Source: CAWGXZ01 sp963826695 (GTDB lineage Bacteria > Pseudomonadota > Gammaproteobacteria > Burkholderiales > Burkholderiaceae_C). Taken from it: DNA of 64,000 nt. The notes beneath the pieces were generated by a model. It was given only the letters and a program-made list of their open reading frames with translations, was not told the DNA's origin and ran no database searches. Both the position numbers and the translations under genes were made by a program. The stretch covers positions 1 through 64,000 of the forward strand of contig CAWGXZ010000007.1 of NCBI GenBank assembly GCA_963826695.1, in the 5' to 3' direction. Below are positions 11,276 through 18,799 of the stretch, piece by piece. Position 1 is the first letter of the stretch. Every line of letters begins with the position of its first letter.

Positions 11276-11686
11276 ATGACCACACCCACCAATCCATTCG
11301 GCGACGTGAAAAAGATGATCGAGCAGTTCAAGATGCCCGGCGTCGACATGTCGGCGATCGTCGAGGCCCGCCGCAAGGACATCGAGGCGCTCGTCGAGGC
11401 CAACAAGGCCACCTATGAATCGATGCAGGCGCTGGCCCGCAAGCAGACCGAGATGCTGACCGAGGCCATGCAGGGCATGCAGGAGGCTGCGAAGAGCGCG
11501 GCGGGCAGCGTCGGAGACCCCGCCAAGCAGAGCGAAGCCGTGCGCAAGGCCTTCACCAAGACGCTGGCGGACATGAAGGAAATGGCCGAAATGGCCCGCC
11601 ATTCGCAATCCGACGCGCTTGCGCACATCACCAAGCGGGGCACCGAGCACCTGCAGGAAATCAAGAAGCTGATGCAGCCCAAGTAG
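11276..11686 (+). CDS. Phasin family protein
   Basis: Small amphipathic protein that coats polyhydroxyalkanoate granules. The 136-residue sequence is almost wholly helical with heptad-like repeats (MSAIVEARRKDIEALVEANK near residue 25, and DMKEMAEMARHSQSDAL near residue 97) typical of the TIGR01985-type phasins. The start MTTPTNPFGDVKKM has GGAG about seven bases upstream. Together with phaR at 7922 it indicates PHA storage. PHA synthase genes are not in this window. Confidence 0.9.
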   Translation: MTTPTNPFGDVKKMIEQFKMPGVDMSAIVEARRKDIEALVEANKATYESMQALARKQTEMLTEAMQGMQEAAKSAAGSVGDPAKQSEAVRKAFTKTLADMKEMAEMARHSQSDALAHITKRGTEHLQEIKKLMQPK

Positions 11687-11789
11687 CGGTCGACGGCTGC
11701 GCCCCGGTCTCGGCAGCCAGGCTGACTGGTGGCTCGAGCGCGGCCGGAACGCCCCGGGGCCACTTTTCCCGTCTGAAACAGGTGCATCC

Positions 11790-12662
11790 ATGAAGAAGAT
11801 CGGAATGGCGGGCGTCGGCCTCATGGGCCACGGCATCGCACGCAATCTCCTGCGCAAGGGCTTTGCGCTGTGCGTCCTCGAACACCCCGGCAATCAGCCG
11901 CTGGATGAGCTGAAAGCCGCGGGAGCTGCGACCAGCACGAGCGCTGCTGCCCTGGCGGCGCAGTCCGACGTGGTGATCCTGTGCGTCACCGGCACGCCCC
12001 AGGTCGAGGCGGTGCTGCTCGGGCCGGGCGGTTTTCTCGAGGGGCTCAAGCCGGGCACGATCGTGATCGACTGTTCGACGGCGGTGCCTTCGTCGACCGA
12101 GCGCATTGCCGAAGCGGTACAGCAGGCGGGCGGGCGGTTCCTCGACGCGCCGATGACGCGCACGCCGAAGGAAGCCGCGGAAGGCCGCCTGAACCTGCTG
12201 GTGGGAGGCGAAAAGGCGCTGTTCGACGAGTGCCTGCCGATCCTTTCGAGCTTCGCCGAGAACATCACCCACGCCGGCCCCGTCGGCGCGGGTCATCGAA
12301 TGAAGCTGCTGCACAACTACGTTTCGCTGGGCAGCGTGGCGCTGCTCTCCGAGGCTGCGGCGTGTGCGCAACGCGCCGGGATCGCGATGGACGTGTTCGT
12401 CGACGTGCTGGCAAAGGGCGGCGGTGGTGGGGCCGCGCTCGAGCGCCTGCGCCCCTATCTTGCGTCCGGCGATCCGTCGGCGCTGCGCTTTGCCATGTCG
12501 AATGCGCAGAAGGACCTGGGCTACTACAACGCGATGGCCGACGACGCGGGCGCCGTCAAGTCGATCGCCGAATCGGTGCTGCGCACCTTCGACCAGGGCG
12601 TGGCCGAAGGCGGCCCGAATGCGCTGGTGCTCGAGCTGGTGTCGTTGCTCGCGCGCCGGTAG
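11790..12662 (+). CDS. NAD(P)-dependent oxidoreductase, 3-hydroxyisobutyrate dehydrogenase family
   Basis: Beta-hydroxyacid dehydrogenase, 290 residues. The Rossmann motif GVGLMGHGIARNL lies at residues 8-20, the substrate-binding segment DAPMTRTPKEAAEG near residue 120, and the catalytic lysine in GAGHRMKLLHNY near residue 170. Such enzymes act on 3-hydroxyisobutyrate, tartronate semialdehyde or related acids; the sequence alone does not decide. It stands alone between the phasin gene and the convergent Bug gene, at the edge of the accessory catabolic block. Confidence 0.85.
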   Translation: MKKIGMAGVGLMGHGIARNLLRKGFALCVLEHPGNQPLDELKAAGAATSTSAAALAAQSDVVILCVTGTPQVEAVLLGPGGFLEGLKPGTIVIDCSTAVPSSTERIAEAVQQAGGRFLDAPMTRTPKEAAEGRLNLLVGGEKALFDECLPILSSFAENITHAGPVGAGHRMKLLHNYVSLGSVALLSEAAACAQRAGIAMDVFVDVLAKGGGGGAALERLRPYLASGDPSALRFAMSNAQKDLGYYNAMADDAGAVKSIAESVLRTFDQGVAEGGPNALVLELVSLLARR

Positions 12663-12830
12663 GCAACTCGAAGCCGAGGCGGTTGAACACCCGAAGCTCC
12701 GGACGAGCAAGAGGTCCGGGGCCGTAGAAGACCGGAACTGCCGTTGCTCGCCGAGCCGAAGGTCAGCGCGCCATGCCTGCTTTTGACCAGCATGTCGGAG
12801 CGGCTGTCGGCGGCGACGGTGGCGTCCCCG

Positions 12831-13829
12831 TCATTCGACGTGCATGCCCGAGCGCTTGACGACGCCGGCCCACTTGGCGATGTCGGCGCGGATTAGCGTG
12901 GCGAACTCCTGCGGCGTGCTCACCCGAACGTCGATGCCGGCGTCGGCCATCTGCCGCACCAGTTCGGGCGTGCCCAGTGCGGCGGCGAGATCGCGCTGCA
13001 GGCGGGTCACCACGTCCCTTGGCGTGCCGGCTGGAGCCAGGACGCCGAGCCACAGCGTCATGTCGTATTCCGCCAGGCCGGCGGTTTCGGAAATCGCCGG
13101 GACGGCCGGCATCGCCGGCGAGCGCTTGCGCCCGGTGACGCCGAGGGCACGCAGCTTCCCGCTCTTCACGTGGTCGATGAAGTTCGACGTGGTGTCGAAC
13201 ATCATCGAGATGCGCCCGCCGAGAAAGTCGGTCATTGCCGGCGCGCTGCCCTTGTACGGAATGTGGACCAGGTCCACCTTGGCCAGGCTCTTGAACAGCT
13301 CGCCCGACAAATGGCTGGTCGTGCCGTTGCCGGCCGAGGCAAAGGTCAGTTCGCCCGGCTGCCTGCGTGCCAGTGCGATCAGTTCTTCGACCGACGCTGC
13401 CTTGACCCCCGGGTGGACCACCAGCATGTTCGACGTGCTGTGCGTCAGCGAGACCGGCTCGAAGCTCTTGATCGGGTCGTAGCGAAGGGTCTTGTAGATG
13501 CTCGGGTTGATGGTCAGCGAGCCCATGGTCGCGAACAGCAGCGTGTAGCCGTCGGCAGGCGCCGTCGCCACCACCTCGGCGCCGAGCGAACCGCCGGCTC
13601 CGGCACGGTTGTCGACGACGACGGTCTGGCCGAGCCGCTCGCCGAGCTTCTGCGCCAGGCTGCGCGCCATCAGGTCGGTGGCGCCACCGGCCGGAAACGG
13701 CACGACCAGGCGCACCGGCTTTTCCGGGTACGCGGCATGCGCGACCGGCAACGCCACGGCGGCAAGACACACGGCGGCCGCGGCGATCGCGGTCACGCGG
13801 CGACGCGAAAGGTCCGGAAGGCGACGCAT
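12831..13829 (-). CDS. Bug family tripartite tricarboxylate transporter substrate-binding protein
   Basis: Periplasmic binding protein of the Bug/TctC type, 332 residues. A twin-arginine-like basic start is followed by a hydrophobic signal ending ALPVAHA. Family motifs are KPVRLVVPFPAGGATD near residue 38, VVDNRAGAGGSLG near residue 70, APADGYTLL near residue 90, ASAGNGTTSHLSGELFK near residue 165 and HIPYKGSAPAMTD near residue 190. Ligands of the family are usually carboxylates. No TctA/TctB membrane genes lie nearby. It follows the enoyl-CoA hydratase gene with a one-base gap, so the two are co-transcribed. Confidence 0.93.
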   Translation of the reverse strand: MRRLPDLSRRRVTAIAAAAVCLAAVALPVAHAAYPEKPVRLVVPFPAGGATDLMARSLAQKLGERLGQTVVVDNRAGAGGSLGAEVVATAPADGYTLLFATMGSLTINPSIYKTLRYDPIKSFEPVSLTHSTSNMLVVHPGVKAASVEELIALARRQPGELTFASAGNGTTSHLSGELFKSLAKVDLVHIPYKGSAPAMTDFLGGRISMMFDTTSNFIDHVKSGKLRALGVTGRKRSPAMPAVPAISETAGLAEYDMTLWLGVLAPAGTPRDVVTRLQRDLAAALGTPELVRQMADAGIDVRVSTPQEFATLIRADIAKWAGVVKRSGMHVE

Positions 13830-13830
13830 C

Positions 13831-14607
13831 TCAACGACCCTTGAAGACGGGCAGGCGCTTTTCCTTGAACGCGAGCTGGGCTTCCCTCGCGTCCTCGGTC
13901 TTGCCGATCTGCGCCGTCATGTCCTGCTCGTAGCGATAGCCGTCGCGCAGGCTCATGTCCTCGATGACGTTCAGGGTGTGTTTGCTCATGCGCGTCGAGA
14001 CCGGACTCTTCGAGGCGATGGCCGCAGCCATTTCCATGGCGGTGGGCATCAGCGCCTCGGCGGTGGTGCAGGCTTCGACGACGCCCATCCGCAGCAGCTC
14101 GGCCCCGCTAACGCGCCAGCCGGTCAGCGCCATGCGACGCAGTCGCGAGTGGCTGAAAAGTCGCATCGCGTGCCGGCAACCGCCGAGCAGTCCGACATCG
14201 ACCTCGGGCAGCCCGAGCGATGCCTTTTCCGAAGCGATCAGGACGTCCGACGACGCCACCATCGCGAGCCCGGAGCCGAGCGCTGCGCCGTTGATGGCGA
14301 CGACGACCGGCTTGGCGCATTCGCGGATCGCGTGAAAGCATTCCCGTGTGCGGCGCGAGTGGGCGAGCAGATCGCCCGGCCCCTTGATCGTCTCGGCGCG
14401 GCCCTTCAGATCGGCGCCGGCGCAGAAGACCTTGCCCGCACCGGTGAGCACGACGACGCGGACCTCGTCCATCTCCGAAATTCGGTCGAGCGCCAGGGTC
14501 AGCTCGTCGTTGAGCACGCGGGTCAGGGCATTGACCGGCGGTGCATTCATCGTCAGCGTGGCGATGTGGTCTGCAATCACCACGTCGAGTTGGGTCAGGT
14601 CTTCCAT
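13831..14607 (-). CDS. Enoyl-CoA hydratase/isomerase family protein
   Basis: Crotonase-fold protein of 258 residues, probably acting on an acyl-CoA intermediate. The oxyanion-hole segments are FCAGADLKG near residue 62 and NGAALGSGLAMVASSD near residue 108; the catalytic glutamate position is filled in LPEVDVGLLGG near residue 133. The start at 14607 (MEDLTQLDVV) has a strong GAGGAGA ribosome site. A 25-residue longer frame upstream lacks one. It is coupled to the Bug gene at 12831, which suggests that the imported acid is processed as a CoA thioester; the substrate is not known. Confidence 0.9.
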   Translation of the reverse strand: MEDLTQLDVVIADHIATLTMNAPPVNALTRVLNDELTLALDRISEMDEVRVVVLTGAGKVFCAGADLKGRAETIKGPGDLLAHSRRTRECFHAIRECAKPVVVAINGAALGSGLAMVASSDVLIASEKASLGLPEVDVGLLGGCRHAMRLFSHSRLRRMALTGWRVSGAELLRMGVVEACTTAEALMPTAMEMAAAIASKSPVSTRMSKHTLNVIEDMSLRDGYRYEQDMTAQIGKTEDAREAQLAFKEKRLPVFKGR

Positions 14608-14837
14608 CGTCTCTCCTCGGCACCGCGCCGATTTGCGCTGGGGCAGTCTAGGCGGCTGCAGCCGGAGAAACCACCTCTGCACAGGTAGAGCTGCTATTCC
14701 CGCTGCGACATACGCCGCTCGCGGGACTCATTTCCGCCCAGAGCAATAACCGAAGCCGCATGGCAGCGATGCGCGTGCCGGCGTAGGCCGCCGCAGTCGG
14801 CGCCGCGATCGTCGAGCTCCGATTCGAGAGGACCGAT

Positions 14838-14948
14838 ATGCCGCGTGTTTCGCTTCCCGCGACCGAATCGACGAGCCCCGAAGAGCAACGCGTTGCAGCG
14901 ACCCTGCGGCGCATCGTCGTCGACCACCCGGCACGTCTTTACCCATGA
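14838..14948 (+). pseudogene. Possible remnant: 3' end of an amidohydrolase gene
   Basis: A 36-codon frame ending TLRRIVVDHPARLYP resembles the C-terminal signature of the two complete amidohydrolases in this window (RQRLLVDNPCSLYGF and RRRVLVDNPALLYDF). The rest of such a gene is missing. Its stop overlaps the next fragment's ATG as ATGA. The 230 bases before it, up to the enoyl-CoA hydratase start, hold nothing recognisable apart from that gene's upstream region. The match is short, so the call is tentative. Confidence 0.45.
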
Positions 14949-15091
14949 TGCGAGCAGCGGAAATGGACGACTTCATCCATATCGACGCGCACGGCATCGA
15001 CACCGCAACGGCTTACCGGCTCATCGTCGGCTGCGTCGTGCCGCGGCCGGTGGCCTGGACGACCACGCATCGGAGAATCCGGGCAAGCTGA
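14945..15091 (+). pseudogene. Remnant: 5' end of a flavin reductase family gene
   Basis: A 48-codon frame containing MDDFIHIDAHGIDTATAYRL and then IVGCVVPRPVAWTTT. This is the N-terminal signature of flavin reductase/DIM6-NTAB family proteins, in which AYRLL-GAVVPRPIAWVST is typical. The similarity stops near 15066, where the sequence switches to Bug-family coding in another frame. About 40 of the usual 200 codons survive. It overlaps the preceding fragment by ATGA. Confidence 0.6.
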
Positions 15092-15290
15092 ACCACGCGT
15101 CGGCCGGTGCCGGCACCGGTCCGCACCTCGGCGGCGAGCTGTTCAACCAGTGCCGCGCGTCTAGTTCACGCACGTGCCGTATGGCGGTGCAGCGCCGGCG
15201 GTGCTCGGCGGCCAGGTCGAGGTGTCGATGGTCAACATCACGCCGCAGCTGCAGCTGCAGCCCGGCCTCTATACCATTGCGAAGCCGTAG
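15067..15290 (+). pseudogene. Remnant: internal piece of a Bug-family binding-protein gene
   Basis: ASENPGKLNHASAGAGTGPH, then LGGELFN in one frame, then FTHVPYGGAAPAVLGGQVEV and SMVNITPQL in another, ending LYTIAKP and a stop at 15290. These match the central part of Bug proteins (NPGKLNYASAGxGT...HVPYKGAAPA...GGQV). The frame changes near 15163. The N-terminal half is absent and the C-terminal third is gone. It abuts the flavin reductase remnant with no spacer, so it is a deletion join. Confidence 0.7.
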
Positions 15291-16147
15291 AGCGAGCAAG
15301 GGTTGTCGACGAGAAGACGCTGCCGCAGGTGTTCGGAGGGCGCCCACACAGGCAGCAGGTCGAGCAACTCGGCATCGTCCGGGATCGGCATTTCGCCAGC
15401 CGACGCAGAAGGATATGGCCAGTCCGTTCCCCACACGAGGCGTTCGGGTGATGCCTGGAGCCAAGCCACGGCAACTGCGCTGCTGTCGGCGAAGTCCGGA
15501 CCACCGATCTTGCTGTCCTGGTAAGCCCCCGAGAGCTTCACCCAGGTGTGTCCGCTATCGACCAGCCGCCGGAGTACCGGCCAAGCCGGATGATTCGTTC
15601 CGAGCGGCTGCGGCAGTCGCCCCAGGTGGTCGATCACAACCGGCACGGGCAGGCGTCGCAGGACAGGTTCCAGCGCCGGGTAGCCGTCGGCCAAGGCGTG
15701 AATCTGCACGTGCCAGCCGAGCGGCGCAATTCGCCTGGCGAGCGCTTCCAGACTCTCTTGCGACGGCCCGGCCGGACGAGCGAAATTGAAGCGGATACCG
15801 CGTACGCCGGCTTCGTCCATCTGGCGCAGTTCGGCGTCGCCGATCTCGTCACCGACGACCGCGACGCCGCGCGCGTTGTCGCCGAACGTCGCCAGCGCGT
15901 CCAGCAGGCAACGGTTGTCGGTCCCGTAGGTCGACGGCTGGACAACGACGCTGCGCGTCGTTCCCAATCGCAACTGCAGCTTTCGGTAATCCGCTGCAGT
16001 TGCGTCGGGGGGCCTGAGGTCCGCGCGAGGATCGACCGGAAAGCGGGCGTCGTAGATGTGGTGGTGGCAGTCGACGGCGCCGGCGGGCACCTTCAGCCTT
16101 GGCGGCAGGTGGCCACCCGACCAGGGGGCTGTTTCATCACGATTCAT
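15269..16147 (-). CDS. Amidohydrolase family protein (LigI/PDC-lactonase-like)
   Basis: Metal-dependent hydrolase of the amidohydrolase-2 family, 292 residues. The N-terminal metal motif is DCHHHIYD near residue 26; further conserved parts are VVQPSTYGTDNR near residue 67, GVRGIRFNF near residue 114, VIDHLGRLPQP near residue 172, LSGAYQDS near residue 205 and WGTDWPYP near residue 238 with the metal-binding aspartate. The family includes 2-pyrone-4,6-dicarboxylate lactonase and related lactone or ring hydrolases. Its ATG overlaps the dehydrogenase stop by four bases. About 35% similar by eye to the amidohydrolase at 19839. Substrate unknown. Confidence 0.88.
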   Translation of the reverse strand: MNRDETAPWSGGHLPPRLKVPAGAVDCHHHIYDARFPVDPRADLRPPDATAADYRKLQLRLGTTRSVVVQPSTYGTDNRCLLDALATFGDNARGVAVVGDEIGDAELRQMDEAGVRGIRFNFARPAGPSQESLEALARRIAPLGWHVQIHALADGYPALEPVLRRLPVPVVIDHLGRLPQPLGTNHPAWPVLRRLVDSGHTWVKLSGAYQDSKIGGPDFADSSAVAVAWLQASPERLVWGTDWPYPSASAGEMPIPDDAELLDLLPVWAPSEHLRQRLLVDNPCSLYGFAMV

Positions 16148-17176
16148 GCTTGCTTCTCCTGTGCAATTGAAAGCAGGCGGCCCAGCCGGTGCGCCGCTTC
16201 GGCGTTGACGGCCCCTTGCGGAAGTCGGCCTTCGGCCAGCGCCTGCACCTGTCGAACGGTGTCCATCGTCTGGTGCTCGCGAGCCTGCGCCGTCATGCCG
16301 CCGATGTGCGGCGTGACGACGACGTCAGCCCGGTTCATGAAGCGCGCGGATGGCTTCTGATCCGGCGCCCGCCCGACGTCCAGTCCGGCGCCACGCAAAT
16401 GCCCGCTGTCGAGCGCTGCCTCCAGCGCGTCCTCGTCGACGAGCTCACCGCGCGACAGATTGATGAAGCACGAGCCCGGCTTCATTGCCGCGAACGCCGT
16501 CGCATTCATCAGGTTCTCGGTCTCCGGAATGGCGACAGCAAGGCAGACAACGAAGTCGGACTGCGCGAGCACCTCCTCGAAGGAACACCCGACATCGGCA
16601 ATATCGTGCTGCGTCGGCGTGCGGGTCGAAGGCCCGCACGTGCATGCCGATCGCCTTCGCCATCTCGGCAAGACGCCGCGCGATTCGACCGTAACCGACC
16701 AGCCCCATCGTCGAAGCGGAGAGCTGGATGCCTTTGGGCAGCGACGGAATTTGCCCCGCACGCTGCGCGATGCCGGCGCGCGTCACCCCTCTTGCGAGGT
16801 CGATCATCATGCCCAGGCCGAGCTCGGCCACCGCATCGCTGAAGCCCGCCGTCGCGCGCGTGACGAGCACGCCATGGCGTGAAGCGGCCTCGACGTCGAT
16901 GGTGCTGATGTCGACCGCCCCGCGTAGAAAAGCGACCAGATGCGGCGCGTTGGCAAAGGTCGCTGCATGCCCCGGCGCCGAGCGGTGGGCGACGATCACC
17001 TGGCAGCCGGCGGCGGCCTCGGCCAGTTCGGCGCCTTCGAGCACGCGGCCGGTCGTGTTGCGCAGCACCTCGGCATGACGGCTCAGCTCGGCCAAACCGG
17101 CTTGGCTGTAGTAGGCGGCGAATTCCGCGTCGGTGTAGGTGAGGAACACCTTGATCGGCTTCGGCTGTGGGTTCAT
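16144..17176 (-). CDS. D-2-hydroxyacid dehydrogenase family protein, one frameshift
   Basis: NAD-dependent 2-hydroxyacid dehydrogenase (SerA-like). Residues 1-190 read from 17176: catalytic-domain start, then the Rossmann motif MGLVGYGRIARRLAEMAK near residue 157 and AFDPHADA. At about 16612-16616 the frame changes. The remainder (QHDIADVGCSFEEVLAQSD through the catalytic arginine in NLSRGELVDEDAL and the histidine in TPHIGG) is in the next frame. One extra base in GACGCAGCAC explains it. The usual EP glutamate region reads DVGRAPDQKP, so the third catalytic residue is not obvious. It lies between a Bug gene and an amidohydrolase gene. Confidence 0.82.
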
Positions 17177-17209
17177 GCGCTGCTCCTGGGTGGTGTTGCG
17201 TGCCGTGCG

Positions 17210-17356
17210 TCAATCCGCCGGGACGCCGATCTTCCGCACGTCCTCGACCCATCGATTCGTCTCCGCCTTCACCTCGATGATGTCGTGGAAGGCCACCGAC
17301 CGCACACGGCAGACATCTGCTCCCCGTCCGCAGCGGGTGGCAACGTACGGATGCAT
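17210..17356 (-). other. 48-codon open frame, possibly the end of a deleted Bug gene
   Basis: A small frame between the Bug gene (stop at 17369) and the dehydrogenase gene. Its end, VKAETNRWVEDVRKIGVPAD, resembles Bug-family C-termini, in which a helix of the type ETxxWxxVVRxAGIxxD is usual. The first 20 codons match nothing I know. It starts 12 bases after the upstream stop codon. Either a real small protein or the remnant of a second tandem Bug gene; the latter seems likelier. Confidence 0.4.
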
Positions 17357-17368
17357 GCCCGGCCCGAC

Positions 17369-18328
17369 CTACTCCGTGGTGGCGCCGGAATCCTTCACGA
17401 CCTGGGCCCAGCGCTTGAGTTCGGAGCCCAGATAGCTCGCGTAGCTGGCAGCGCTGCCGCCGAGCGGCTCGGCGCCCTGCTGCTGAAGTCGCTGGCGGAC
17501 CCCGGGATCCTGCAACGCCTTGTTGAACTCGGTGTTCAGCCTGGCGACGATATCGGCCGGCGTAGCCGCCGGTACAAGGACGCCCTGCCAGGCGCCCATC
17601 TCGAACCCCTTGACACCCAACGCCTCGTCGAATGTCGGCACGTTGGGTAACGCGGCGAGGCGCTTCGTCGTGGCGGTCGCGAACACCTTGAGCTTGCCCT
17701 GTTGCGCGTACGGCAGCACGGTGTTGACGACCTCCGACATCAGCTCGATCTGGCCGCCGACCAAATCCTGCAGCGCCGGCGCGGCCCCTTTGTAGGGTAC
17801 GTGGGTCATCTTGATGCCCATTTCGCTCGCGAGCAGCGCCGAAGCGAGATGGGTAATCGTGCCGATGCCCGACGATGCATAGCGCAGCGACTCCGGATTG
17901 GCCTTCGAGATCTTCATCAGATCCTGAAGGGAGTCGGCCTTCACCGACGGGTGCACGGCCAGAACAATGGGCACGGTCGCTGCGAGCACGACCGGCGTGA
18001 AGCTCTTGATGGGATCGAACGCGATCTTCGAGGACATCGCCGGCGCGATGACCACGGACGACGTGTTGTAGAAGAGCGTGTAGCCGTCTGCCGGCGCTCG
18101 CGCCACCTCTGCCGCCGCGATGTTCCCGCCACCGCCGGCACGGTTGTCGATGACGAACTGCTGGCCCATCTGCTCCGACAGCTTCTGCGCCAGGATCCGC
18201 GCATTGATATCGGTCGTCCCACCTGGAGGAAAGCCAAGGATCATGCGGATCGGTTTGCTGGGATAGGTCTGTGCGGAGGCTGCGGTTGCGAGCAGGCACG
18301 AGGCCAACCAGAGAACTTGTTTTTTCAT
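17369..18328 (-). CDS. Bug family tripartite tricarboxylate transporter substrate-binding protein
   Basis: Periplasmic binding protein, 319 residues. Signal peptide MKKQVLWLASCLLATAASA, then the family motifs KPIRMILGFPPGGTTD near residue 26, VIDNRAGGGGNIA near residue 57, APADGYTLFY near residue 77, YASSGIGTITHLASALL near residue 152 and THVPYKGAAPALQDL near residue 175. The start at 18328 has GGAGA upstream; a longer frame to 18379 would bury the signal peptide. First gene of the run Bug, hydroxyacid dehydrogenase, amidohydrolase. The divergent LysR gene expected upstream survives only as a fragment at 18515. Confidence 0.93.
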   Translation of the reverse strand: MKKQVLWLASCLLATAASAQTYPSKPIRMILGFPPGGTTDINARILAQKLSEQMGQQFVIDNRAGGGGNIAAAEVARAPADGYTLFYNTSSVVIAPAMSSKIAFDPIKSFTPVVLAATVPIVLAVHPSVKADSLQDLMKISKANPESLRYASSGIGTITHLASALLASEMGIKMTHVPYKGAAPALQDLVGGQIELMSEVVNTVLPYAQQGKLKVFATATTKRLAALPNVPTFDEALGVKGFEMGAWQGVLVPAATPADIVARLNTEFNKALQDPGVRQRLQQQGAEPLGGSAASYASYLGSELKRWAQVVKDSGATTE

Positions 18329-18514
18329 CGTGTCTCCGAATGCGGATGGGACGGGGCGGCTCAGGCCACGCGGGAGCACGGAAATATCCCCGGTCGCTCC
18401 CGTTTCTGGCCACAGGGTCAGAGCAGACCGTCGGCCCGATCAGCTCGGTACAGGGTAGGCAGTTTTACAAACTCGATCGCTCAGGTTTCGTTCGTCGACA
18501 GTGAAGGAGCTTTC

Positions 18515-18703
18515 GTGGAGCTGCAGTTCCTTCAAACGCTCGCCGCGGTCGTGCAGCACGGCTCGTTTGCAGCCGCTGCGCCCGAGGTTCATCACACGGC
18601 AAACGCCGTCGGTCGAGCGCGTTGCGCGGCGCACGAAGTCGTCGATCGAGCGACCCGGCAGCGCTTCCTCGTCGACAATCCGGCGCGGCCATACAGCTTT
18701 TGA
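18515..18703 (+). pseudogene. LysR 5' end fused in frame to an amidohydrolase 3' end
   Basis: A 62-codon frame with its own AAGGAG ribosome site and a GTG start. Codons 1 to about 42 (VELQFLQTLAAVVQHGSFAA, then EVHHTANAVGRARCAAHEV) are the N-terminal helix-turn-helix of a LysR regulator. Codons about 46-62 (TRQRFLVDNPARPYSF) are the C-terminal signature of an amidohydrolase. The join is in frame and ends in a normal stop. This is a deletion scar that removed most of both genes, in the position where a regulator of the divergent Bug operon would be expected. The 186 bases before it, up to 18328, hold only the divergent promoter region. Whether the mini-protein is made is unknown. Confidence 0.7.
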
Positions 18704-18799
18704 ACGGCATAGCTGGACGGCCGACTCGACACAAAAAATCAACCACCGGGCGCGGCGACGTGTCACCGGTGGCACTCGGCAAAACATCGGGAGACAAGC

